From Leptobrachium leishanense (lineage: Eukaryota > Chordata > Amphibia > Anura > Megophryidae): DNA of 64,000 nucleotides. The notes beneath the pieces were generated by a model that was given only the letters and a program-made list of their open reading frames with translations, had not been told where the DNA came from and did no database searches. Shown here one piece after another: positions 21,685 through 31,606 of the stretch; the stretch's first letter is position 1, and each line of letters starts with the position of its first letter. The position numbers and the translations under genes were made by a program. The stretch covers positions 77,312,400 to 77,376,399 of the forward strand of contig CM019064.1 in the NCBI GenBank assembly GCA_009667805.1, given 5' to 3'.

Positions 21685-22550
21685 CCCCCGAAATGTCACC
21701 GAACAGGGAATATTCCCGTATGGTCCCATTTTGGGGCCATTCGGCTATTCAGAGAGCAGGCATTTTGCCAAATTTTGGCAAACTGACAGCAAGTACGGTG
21801 CCTGTTCGGAGGCAGTGAAATCCCCCATAGAGAAGCAATGGTTAATCTATTCCGAGAACACTGAACTGAATTGAAAAGTTGCCGAAGTGCCCTGCTGTTG
21901 GGTGCTTTCATTCGACAGGTTTATTCAGATGAACTCCATAGACATCAATGTTAAAGATATTCCTTTTTTAATACAATATCTAATAAACCGTTTAACACAA
22001 TATCTAATAAACCGTGCAATAAAAAGACTCTTCTCTATTGATTTTTTATAGGATCTTTTAGGCGTTTTTAGGGATTTTTTGGGCAAAAAATGTTTTCCGT
22101 TTTTTTTTTAAATTGCTTTTCCTTTTTTCTGCAACAGACCTTTTTATTATCATTTACAAGACCTTATATGTAAATTCTAGTCATTTTCGTTCAGTAGTAT
22201 TTTTGCAAACAGCCCACTTGCAATCATATTGGTTTTTTTTTTACCCCGTTCATCAGCTTGTCAGCTTTTTCCAGCAGCTGGTCTGCGCTGTGATCGGTGG
22301 CTCATCAGCTTTTTCCGATGTGTTCAGCATGTTTTTTGCGGCGGTTCCGGAGGGTTTTCGACGGGTGTTCAGCAGGTTTGCAGCAGGTTTGTGGCGGTTT
22401 GCGGCGGGTTTTCCCTGCGCTTCAGGGACCCTGCAGTGAATGCTGAATTCACCGCAGGGTGGGGAACTTTGATTCCCCAAAGTGCAGGGAAGCGCGGGGA
22501 GCGAGAGAGCACTGTAATGTCGGCGACATTTCGGTGCTCTCAGAATAACC
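21685..22550. mobile_element. Non-autonomous element, family C copy 2
   Basis: Shares with family C the blocks CATTCGGCTATTCAGAGAGC, GGCAGTGAAATCCCCCATAG and CAATATCTAATAAACCGTT in the same order, and ends in an ACATTTCGGTGCTCTCAGAA block. Terminal repeats are eroded. The ORFs inside are incidental. Confidence 0.7.
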
Positions 22551-23104
22551 GCTTTTGTGCTACTTGTTGGTTGTTACATCGCTACAAATCTTATGGTTCA
22601 AATCCCTCAAGTCAGCGCACGTTATTATGGAACATCTTCCTTTATCTTTAACTTTATCTTGAAAGAACAGTGATAATAAAATTTTCAATTAGTGCTTAAA
22701 AAAAGTAAATATTTTTTATTGTGTGTGTGTATATATACAGCCCTCAAAATTTCCACTTGCCTGCTCGCATTCGGCTAGTGGAAATTAGCTGAGCGCGAGT
22801 GGGTGGACTGACCCATCGGTTGCTGGGGCCCGGTTCAGTAGGCCGTCGTCTTAATTGACAGCTCCGGTATCGGACTCTCTGAGTCCGAATCCAGAGCTGT
22901 CTGTTCAGCGCTGCCCCCTCCCGCGAGATTTACTGCCCACCCACGTGAAGCGTCGCACACTCGCAGCGTAAGTGCTGCGAGTCTGCAATGCATCATGTGG
23001 GTCCGGGTCAGGTGATGAGCAGGAGGGGGCGGCACCAATGGAGCGTGCAGAAGAGGCGGAGGACAGAGCAGCACAATCTGCTCAATTTGTAAGTGTTTCG
23101 GGGG

Positions 23105-24760
23105 TGTAAACAAGAATAAGAGAGGGGGTGAAAACCAGAATGAGAGGGGATGAAAAAAAGCATGAGAGGGGATGGAAAAAATGAATGAGGGGGTGAAAAA
23201 AAACGAATGAGGAGATGGAAAAAAAATGGAGGGGGTGAAAAAAACGAATGAGGGGATAAAAAAAGCATGAGGGGGTGAAAAAAGCATGAGGGGGTGAAAA
23301 AAGCATGAGGGGATGAAAAAAAGCATGAGAGGGGATGAAAAAAATGAATGAGGGGATAATAAAAGCATGAGGGGGTGAAAAAAACGAGGGGATAAAAAAA
23401 AAGCATGAGAGGGGATGAAAAAAAATGAATGAGGGGATAAAAAAAGCATGAGGGGTGAAAAAATGAATGAGGGGTGAAAAAAAGCATGAGGGGATGAAAA
23501 AAATGAATGTGGGGGTGAAAAAAAGCAGGAGGGGATGAAAAAAATGAATAAGGGGTGTAAAAAAGCAGGAGGGGATGAAAAAAATGAGGGGATGAAAAAA
23601 ATGAGGGGATGAAAAAAATGAGGGGTGAAAAAAGCATGAGAGGATGAAAAAAGCATGAGAGGGGATGAACAAACAGAATGAGGGGATAAAAAATGAATGA
23701 GGGGTGAAAAAAATGAATGAGGGGGTGAAAAAAACAAATGAGGGGTGAAAAAAAGCATGAGAGGGTGAAAAAAAGAATGAGGGGATGTAAAAACGAATGA
23801 GGGGATGAAAAAACGAATGAGGGGATGAAAAAAATGAATGAGGGGATAAAAAAATGAATGAGGGGTGAAAAAAGCATGAGAGGGTGAAAAAAAGAATGAG
23901 GGGATGTAAAAACGAATGAGGGGATGAAAAAACGAATGAGGGGATGAAAAAAATGAATGAGGGGATTAAAAAAATGAATGAGGGTGAAAAAAGCATGAGA
24001 GGGGATGAAAAAAACGAATGAGGGGATAAAAAAAGCATGAGGGGGTGAAAAAAGCATGAGGGGATGAAAAAAATGAATGAGGGGGTGAAAAAATTATTAT
24101 TATTATTTATTATTCTTTATTTATAAAGCGCCAGCATATTTCGCAGCGCTGTACAATAAGCACAGTATAGACAGGGTTACAATACATTGAACAACATTTG
24201 ACAAACAGTACAGGAGGAGATGAGGGCCTTATTCCCGTAGGAACTCACAATCTGGGATTCAAAAAAATGAATGAGGGGTGAGAAAAAGCATGAGGGGATG
24301 AAAAAAATTAATGAGGGGTGAAAAAAAGCATGAGGGGATGAAAAAAATGAATGAGGGGTGAAAAAAAGCATGAGGGGATGAAAAAAATGAGGGGGTGAAA
24401 AAAGCAAGAGAGGATGAAAAAGCATGAGAGGGGATGAAAAAAACGAATGAGGGGATAAAAAGAGCATGAGGGGGTGAAAAAAGCATGAGGGGATGAAAAA
24501 AATGAATGAGGGGGTGAAAAAAAAGCATGAGGGGATGAAAAAAATGAATGAGGGGATGAAAAAAAATGAATGAGGGGTGAAAAAAAGCAGGAAGGGATGA
24601 AAAAAATGAGGGGATGAAAAAAATGAGGGGGTGAAAAAACGAATAAGGGGGTGAAAAAAACAGAATGGGTGAGGGAGGGGGTAAAAAGAATGAAAGAGGG
24701 TAGTGGTAAAAAGAAAGAGCAGGAGGGGGTAAAAAGAATGAGAGGGGGTATAAAAAAGGC
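23105..24760. repeat. Purine-rich minisatellite
   Basis: Roughly 70 variants of a 20-24 bp unit of the form GAGGGGATGAAAAAAATGAAT, with AAAGCATGAG and AACGAATGAG variants. One strand is almost purely purine. The very long minus-strand ORFs here (FFHPLIHFF-type repeats) are artefacts of the array lacking stops. Interrupted by a repeat at 24094-24260. Confidence 0.9.
24094..24260. mobile_element. Dispersed amphibian-type repeat inserted in the minisatellite
   Basis: Begins with a TTATT run, then TTATAAAGCGCCAGCATATT, CGCAGCGCTGTACAATAAGC, and ends AACTCACAATCTGGGATTC. I know this pattern as a very common interspersed repeat of frog genomes. It is flanked on both sides by minisatellite units, so it inserted after the array formed. 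Confidence 0.75.
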
Positions 24761-24769
24761 ATTGAAGCT

Positions 24770-25060
24770 CTGATACGCTCCTAGACACTGCACATTATTG
24801 TGAGTTTTATTGCTGTGGTGCTCCGATACAGTAATGCGTAGTGTGTATGAGTGTATCAGAGCACTACAGCAATAAAACTCAGTAATGTGCGGTGTGTATG
24901 AGTGTGAGTTTTATTACCGTGGAGCTCCCTGACACGTGCGGTGTGTATGAGTGTATCAGGGAGTTCCACAGTAATAAAACTTACGCTCATACACACTGCA
25001 CAATTGCACATTACTATGAGGTTAATTGCTGTGGAGCTCTGTGATACACACCACACATTT
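24770..25060. repeat. Cluster of alternating inverted repeats
   Basis: The units GAGTTTTATTGCTGTGGTGC, GTGTGTATGAGTGTATCAG and their complements recur four to five times in alternating orientation, allowing several hairpins of about 30-40 bp arms. Confidence 0.7.
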
Positions 25061-25212
25061 TCCTTTGTTTACACTGCTTTGTTATATTATTAATGATAAT
25101 TAAACAATAATTTTAGAGGGTGTGTTTACGGGCAGAGTTAACGGTAAGGGTTGGGTGGCGAGTAACTTTTAAGGCCTGGCTAGTAGCTTGGGACCTGAAA
25201 TTTTGAGCCCTG

Positions 25213-25216
25213 TATA

Positions 25217-25245
<29 letters not shown>
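25213..25245. repeat. (TA)n microsatellite
   Basis: Alternating TA run bordering the hAT-flanked element. Confidence 0.9.
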
Positions 25246-25247
<2 letters not shown>

Positions 25248-26624
25248 GTGATAGAGTTAAAAAATTGCCCAGCACCACAAAGAATGATCCATTATGGGAG
25301 TGTACAGACTGTGTAAGGAGGTGTAAATATAAAAGTAATATTTAGAATCGTATAAAATGGAGTGGAAAAATATTTTTTAGACACACACGTTTGCTACCAG
25401 GCTATCTCTGTATTCCAGAGGTTGGCGAACAATCTAAGCAGTTGATGAATGGATGATGATAAGAGTCAATCTGGCATGTAGAATAATATGGGTAAAGAAA
25501 ACCATGTGTGGGAAATGTTTTATGTAGCTCTGCTTGAGAACATTTCGAAGAAACATATATGTCACCTGGCTCTTTGATGGTATGTTTGATGAGTAGCTTG
25601 AGACATCATTTCAACAGATTGCTCTTGAACAAGGCCTTCTTGCAGTGCAAAGAGATGTGTTTAAAGGTAGAATTCCATGTCTTGATTGACGTCAAGTACA
25701 ACAAGACTTAAAAATCCTCTAACGCACAAATCACGTAAATGTCAAAAAAAACATAAATAGCATCATGAAATGGTACATTACTCACTCGCTGATCTGTGGG
25801 CTGGAATTGTGTTTTAAATTGGAGATACATTCTTAGAAATTTATTTCACTACAAGAAAAGTATTTAATTAATCACTGCCGTAACCCTATTTACACTAAAT
25901 TGTATTATTATTATTATTATTATTTTTAGTTACAACATCCATAGTTTTCATATAATGAGAAATAATGGAATAGGGGTTGGAATGTTATTCTCTTCTCATT
26001 TGTTTCCCTGCTGATCCTCCAATTATTTTATTTTTTAATTATTTTTTCTTTTTATTAGATTTTATTCCCCTTTTTTACTTCACAATGCATAGCTCCACCT
26101 CTTCGGCTCAGGGACGCCAGAACCTGGAAGTCACTGAAGCTCTGCACAATTTGCGTTCTTACACAACTTTCATAGCGTAGGAACTGCAAATTGCGCACCA
26201 CAACGGGAATTGTGCAGTTTACGTAAGCAAGGTTCCGTAGCAGCTGCACAGAACGATGAACTGGAGCTGTGTGCTTGCGCAGTTCCGATCCATTGGCTGC
26301 CTCTACAGTGATTGGTCTCAGAGAGGTGAGGACGGCACGCTTTCTATATACTGTCGTCACTTTACGTCTCATTTAATGATAATAACAAAAATTATCTATA
26401 GCTCATTAAATAAAAAAAACATGTAAATCTAAAGAAAAATCAGTATTATAATCCACGCAAGAAAAGTACAGTGATAAAATTAGTTTTTTTGTCCCTTTAG
26501 CTTTTCTAAGTTGCATTCACATACTGCTGCCAAGTTAAGTGCTTTACCTAAAGTCGAGTATATGCTTGATCTTACACACGCTTTAAACTAGTTGCTCATC
26601 TGAATAATATTTCCTAATTCTACA
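25246..26624. other. Intergenic, nothing recognised; (ATT)n at 25905-25925
   Basis: No supported gene. The 105-codon minus-strand ORF at 26055-26372 has no recognisable motif. Confidence 0.45.
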
Positions 26625-26930
26625 GCAGGGGTGAAGACGAGAAGGAATGTGAGGGAACACAGTTCCTCCACTACTCTAGCAGGAGGAATGGAGTTCCCAT
26701 TGGTCCCACACAATATATACAGGGTTATTCAGCAAGCATTGAAATGTCGATAAGCGCAGTCTGTGATCCTCTGCTTGCTCTGCCTGTCAATGTTACAGCA
26801 AACCAAACACCAGCTCTTAGCCAAAAGTGGTAGAATGCTCATCCCGAAATCTTGCTTGGATCCACGTGAGACCTACATCTCCATGGTTATAGAGCAGTGA
26901 TGTTACCTCTATCCCACTCAACTGATACAG
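26625..26930. repeat. Diverged dispersed repeats
   Basis: 26625-26705 matches 14900-14975 in inverted orientation. 26881-26920 (CCATGGTTATAGAGCAGTGA...) is the inverted match of 16155-16200. A CAGGGTTATTCAG end lies at 26720. These are eroded repeats of unnamed families. Confidence 0.55.
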
Positions 26931-26985
26931 TAATGATCTCTCCTTTGATACAAAGTGATAATGCTTTTCCATTCACCTTCATTAA

Positions 26986-28197
26986 CCCTTTCGCTGCTGA
27001 GGCTTTTCCCGCCCCTGTGCTGAGGTCATTTTTACCGGTTTTGCTCATCATGTTTAAACGTGTTTTGAAGGCTTATTTTAGTATATGACACAGACATATT
27101 ATATATCGTTCTCTCCGTCAGACTCGGTAGATTCATAATATGTCATTATTATATGTATACGTTATGTCATGTCTGTATATTATAACAAAAAATGCAATAA
27201 AATATGTATTTTCAATAATTTACAATGTGTAAAGTGTTTTTTTTCACATTTTAACATGCGAGCAATTGCGGTTATATTTTGTATGGGGTGCGCTTGTTAA
27301 AAAAATTAGAGATGGGGTCTCGTTACATTTTTTTTGGGGGAAAATTACACGATTTTTAACAAACGCACCGCATACAAAAATCGTTAGTGCAGCATCATTG
27401 TTCACATTATAATTGAAATGGGAACAATATTGCTGCATTAACAAACCAAAAAAAAAAAAAAAGTGTTTATTTTTTTTAAATTTTTTTTTTTTTTATTTAT
27501 TTTTTTTTTTTATTTATTTTTTTACAAAATTTTTCACTTTCATGTTTGGTATCGTTGGAACGGCCATGCTCTGGCCGATCCAACCATACCAAAATTTAAC
27601 CCCTAACTGCCACGGATCGGGAGATAGGGAGTTCATTGGAACTCCCTATCTCCACCGTTGGTGGCAGTTAAGGGTTACGCAGTTAAGGGTACGCACGATG
27701 ACGCCAGTCCTCAGGGGGAGTTCCCGGAGGCTTGGCCGACATCCAAGATGTCGGCCAGCTCCGGGAAAGGATCGCGAATCGGCGCTTTTCAGCGCCGATT
27801 CACGATCCAGCTCCCCAGGGGTTAATGCCAGGCATCATTTGGAAGGGCAGGCTGTGCCCTTCCAAATGATGCCTGGGTTAACCCCCGCAGAGCCGCCGAT
27901 CGGGAGGGAGAGAGGTCCGAAGGACCTCCCCCCCTCCCTTTCAGGCGCCTCCTCCGTACATGCGGAGGGGGCGCCTGAATTAGGTGTCATCGCGCTGCCG
28001 CTATGACACCTAATTCGGGCGGCTGTGGTCCCGGATGCGCGGCTGACATCCAGGATGTCAGCCCGCACCGGGGGGGCCAGCGATCGGCCGGAACCCGGCC
28101 GTATGCTGACCCCAATGGGAGGACGCGCTCAGCGCGTCCTCCGCATACCAGCGGGAATGCTGAGGACGCGCTCAGCGCGTCCTCAGCATCCACGTGG
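26986..28197. mobile_element. TTAA-flanked (piggyBac-like) element with hairpin chain
   Basis: 1212 bp between TTAA at 26982-26985 and 28198-28201. The ends share a GCTGAGG block (CCCTTTCGCTGCTGAGG at left; complement of CCACGTGGATGCTGAGG at right). The left half is AT-rich with a T-run near 27470-27525. The right half is a chain of about ten hairpins (27598-28189). Part of it (27385-27600) recurs at 28712-28905. No transposase. Confidence 0.7.
27598..28189. repeat. Chain of about ten adjacent hairpins
   Basis: Successive inverted repeats cover most of 590 bp. Perfect arms: 27621-27652 (14 bp), 27828-27876 (22 bp, loop GGCTG), 27977-28016 (14 bp), 28041-28063 (11 bp, 1-base loop), 28118-28142 (12 bp, 1-base loop), 28157-28189 (16 bp, 1-base loop). 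Imperfect arms lie at 27721-27767, 27769-27808, 27898-27943 and 27943-27976. Confidence 0.9.
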
Positions 28198-28253
28198 TTA
28201 ATCTGGATGCCGTTTATTTGGTGGTGAGAGTATGAGCCATTGCTGTGCACTTA

Positions 28254-28569
28254 GGCTGGGTTCACACCTCAGTGTTTTTCAAACGTGCGCAATCGCGTGT
28301 TTTTGTACGCGGTATCGCGCATACAAAAAAAATGCGCGAACGCGCATTGCAGCGCGTTCACGGTTATGTCTATGGCCACGAACACGCCGCTATACGCCCT
28401 AAAGAAGCTCCCGTACTTCTTTGGGCGTTGGACGTTTTACAGCGCATTCCTGCGCGCTGTAAAACGTCCAGGTGTGAACCAGCCCCATAGGAAATCACGA
28501 GATTTCCAGGGTTGAGCGTTTTACAGCGCTCAGGAAAGCGCTGTAAAACGCTGAGGTGTGAACGGGGCC
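28254..28569. mobile_element. Harbinger-like MITE starting GGCTGGGTTCACACC
   Basis: 316 bp; left end GGCTGGGTTCACACCTCAGT, right end complement of GGCCCCGTTCACACCTCAGC. The left flank is TTA and the right TTT, so the duplication is imperfect. Internal hairpins occur around TTTTACAGCGC. GC- and CpG-rich; ORFs are incidental. Confidence 0.7.
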
Positions 28570-28711
28570 TTTTACAGTATGTGCCATTCAGAGATGCAGG
28601 TTCCAAAAGTCTCCCTTACTCTCCTCACTGCAGTGGCACGTCTAGTTCGTCGATGAAACAACCATTGCATTGCACTGCATCATCAGCTCCATGCTTGCTG
28701 GCAGCGAGGGA

Positions 28712-28905
28712 AATGAAAAGGTGAGTTAGTGCAGCATCACTGTTCACTTTACAATTGTAAACTGAATAATAGTACTGCGTTAGACAGAAAAGATAAAATT
28801 ATTTTATTTTTCCATAAATATAACCTGGTTATGTTTGGTATCACTGGAAAGGACATAATGCGGCCTTTCACAGTGATAACTCATATGTCCCTCTAGCCGT
28901 TAGGG
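28712..28905. repeat. Partial second copy of the 26986-28197 element
   Basis: Matches 27385-27600 in order: GTTAGTGCAGCATCA.TGTTCAC, an AT-rich spacer, then TTTGGTATC..TGGAA. The hairpin chain is absent. Confidence 0.6.
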
Positions 28906-28977
28906 CTCCAAACTAACAGTGGACTAAATGATTTTAAATTGTAAAAGAAATATATATATAAATATTTTTCAGAGCAA

Positions 28978-29043
28978 GATAACCCCATGTGGCAGATGCC
29001 TGTAGGCACATGCCTACTCTGCCTAGTTATAAATCCGGCCCTG
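28978..29043. repeat. Dispersed repeat, inverted relative of 15414-15480
   Basis: Reads TAACCCCATGTGGCAGATGC, GGCACATGCCTACTCTGCC and ends AAATCCGGCCCTG, the complement of CAGGGCCGGATTT. Confidence 0.6.
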
Positions 29044-29802
29044 GGCATAGCTGCGACCCATTTAAGTTCCAATTCCCTTTATCTGATCTGATGAATAGAG
29101 GATATCTCCTGTTAGGCCACTGCTTCTAGACATATACTCAGTCTTCATTGACCAGAATGGGACTAACCTTCCTGCTATATTGTGAAGGATTAAAAGGAAC
29201 TGCATGAAAGTTAAAGGGAAGAAACTTTGTGTTTTTTATGTACTTTTCTGTCCATATTAATATGTAACATGTTAAAACAGACATCACATATAGCATAACA
29301 TATATACAGTTTGAGAGTTCCAAAATTCCACTTACCTTGTTAACCCCTCATGTTTCTCAGGGAATTATGTCACCTCTTTTGAACTTTAGTTTGTTAGCCC
29401 AGTTGTTAACCTTAGTTCAGATCTTAACTCTGTTTTTTGTCCCACTTTGTTATTGTAACCTTTTGATGCAGCAAATTAGTTAGAAGAAAACCTTTGCTTT
29501 GTGTTTTACTGTGCAAATATTTGACTAATATTGTCATATCCACTTGAAAATATCTGCTTTTTCTCTTCTGCGAATGGTCACAATTACCTCAGCTCACACT
29601 GGTGAGATGGTTCGACACTGAAGAGGTTAAGGAAAAAATAAAAAAAGAAGTGACAAATGTTGGGGTTAAATTGTAAGGAAGGTGTGACTTATTGGACTAA
29701 CCAGAACATTTCACTTTTTAAAATATGAGTAAAGTATAGTGCATGTGGTTTGTTATGTATATGGTAATATGTCAACTAAAATTCTAAATGAAACCCCATT
29801 TA
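29044..29802. other. Intergenic, nothing recognised
   Basis: AT-rich, no supported gene. Confidence 0.45.
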
Positions 29803-30247
29803 TTAACCCCTTCACTACTGTGATCAAGTCCGCACAATCTAAGGCTGTGCTGTATCATTGGAAATGAAATTTGTTTGCTGAAAATTATTTTCATTGCAGT
29901 TGGGTTCCAGAACATGCCCCGAACGTTTTAGCACCCTGGGCATGATGTCTGAGGTGTTAACTAGGGATGAGCTGTTCGGGTTCGGATGGTTCGGGGTTCG
30001 ACCCGAACTTAGCCTGTTCGAGCAGATCGCGAACACCGAACATTTCCGGGTGTTCGCCGCATGTTCGACCACAATGGACCACAATGCATTTTCCCACTGG
30101 CCTGAAGCTCGTAATTGGCTACAGCCTTGCACCTGACCACAGGTCTGGTGCAAGACTGGTTCAACATTATGCCAATCACCGCTCAGAGTCCTGATTGGGC
30201 AAATTTTGCCCAATCATGGGCTCACAGAGCTAAGTCCCGCAGCACAC

Positions 30248-30254
30248 TATATAA
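30248..30254 (+). promoter_or_regulatory. TATA box of hAT element
   Basis: TATATAA preceded by CCGCAGCACAC. The same context with TATATAA occurs at 38672-38678 in the sister copy, supporting a conserved promoter. The distance to the first ATG (31607) is long because of the tandem array. Confidence 0.5.
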
Positions 30255-30394
30255 CGTTTCCACGCAGCGCTTCTGCACGCATTTCAGAGGAGATTTCAGA
30301 GGAGATAGTTGTGTCTTGTTACTGCCGGTCTGCCACGCTACTGGGGGGGTCTGGGGGTGTCTCATTTCTACCAATTATCAGGGAATTTAGGTGA

Positions 30395-31490
30395 TGTGTG
30401 TCTTGTCACTGTGCCAGCAATTTGTTTGGGGGTTTACAACTTTCTTTAAAACATTTGTGAATTAAGGTGATCTTCTGGGTCTTCTCACTGTGCCACCAAG
30501 TCTTTTTGGGTCTCATTCCTACCAAACATCAGGGAATTTATGTGATGTGTATCTTGTCACTGTGCCAGCAATTTTTTGGGGGGTTTACAACTTTAAAACA
30601 TTTGTGAATTGAGGTGATCTTCTGGGTCTTGTCATTGTGCCAGCAAATCTTTTTGGGGCTCACTAATTTCTTTAAAACATTTGTGAATTAAGGTGATCTG
30701 TGTCGTCACACAAACAGTACCACGCATTATTTTGGGGCTCACTAATTTCTTTAAAACATTTGTGAATTACGGTGATCTGTGTCTCCTCACACAGCCAGCA
30801 AGTTTTTTTGGGGCTCACTAATTTCTTTAAAACATTTGTGAATTAAGGTGATCTGTGTCTTGTCACACAAACAGTACCATGCATTATTTTGGGGCTCACT
30901 AATTTCTTTAAAACATTTGTGAATTAAGGTGATCTGTGACTTGTCACACAAACAGTACCACACATTATTTTGGGGCTCACTAATTTCTTTAAAACATTTG
31001 TGAATTAAGGTGATCTGTGTCTCGTCACACAAACAGTACCATGTATTTTTTTGGGGCTCACTAATTTTTTTAAAACATTTGTGAATTAAGGTGATCTGTG
31101 TCTCGTCACACAGCCAGCAAGTTTTTTTGGGGCTCACTAATTTCTTTAAAACATTTGTGAATTAAGGTGATCTGTGTCTTGTCACACAAACAGTACCACG
31201 CATTATTTTGTGGCTCACTAATTTCTTTAAAACATTTGTGAATTAAGGTGATCTGTGTCTCGTCACACAGCCAGCAAGTTTTATTGGGGCTCACTAATTT
31301 CTTTAAAACATTTGTGAATTAAGGTGATCTGTGTCTCGTCACACAGCCAGCAAGTTTTTTTGGGGCTCACTAATTTCTTTAAAACATTTGTGAATTAAGG
31401 TGATCTGTGTCTCGTCACACATCCAGTACCACGCTGTATTTCGGGGCTCACTAATTTCTACAAAACATTTGTGAATTGAGGTGATCTGTC
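30395..31490. repeat. 5' subterminal tandem array of hAT, 76-81 bp units
   Basis: About 14 units marked by GGGGCTCACTAATTTCTTTA and GAATTAAGGTGATCTGTGTC, with ends alternating between CAAACAGTACCA and CAGCCAGCAAGT. The minus-strand ORFs at 30787-31294 come from this array. Confidence 0.9.
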
Positions 31491-31606
31491 TCTTGTCACT
31501 GGCTGCCAGCTATCAGTGTGTCTCACTGAGTTATACCAGAGTTCTTTAAATCTTTATACCAGAGTTGAATCAGAGTTCTGTATATATTAATCTATATATC
31601 ACTCAC

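Larger units (their letters stand above)
22738..25212. mobile_element. hAT-flanked non-autonomous element filled by a minisatellite
   Basis: Ends CAGCCCTCAAAATTTC and complement of CAGGGCTCAAAATTTC form the terminal inverted repeats, flanked by TATATATA at 22730-22737 and 25213-25220. An 8 bp duplication fits hAT, although the site is a TA-rich microsatellite. Internally there is GC-rich sequence (22830-23060), a minisatellite (23105-24760) and inverted repeats (24770-25060). No transposase. Confidence 0.75.

Noticed and set aside
22835..24793. Long minus-strand ORFs of up to 349 codons rich in Phe, His and Pro
   Set aside because: They are translations of a purine-rich minisatellite read on the pyrimidine strand, open in several frames at once.
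30787..31294. Minus-strand ORFs repeating CDETQITLIHKCFKEISEPQ
   Set aside because: They are the complement of the hAT 5' tandem array.
30390..31490. Regularly spaced repeats that could suggest a CRISPR-like array
   Set aside because: Units are contiguous 76-81 bp tandem copies with no unique spacers, in a hAT transposon of a eukaryote.
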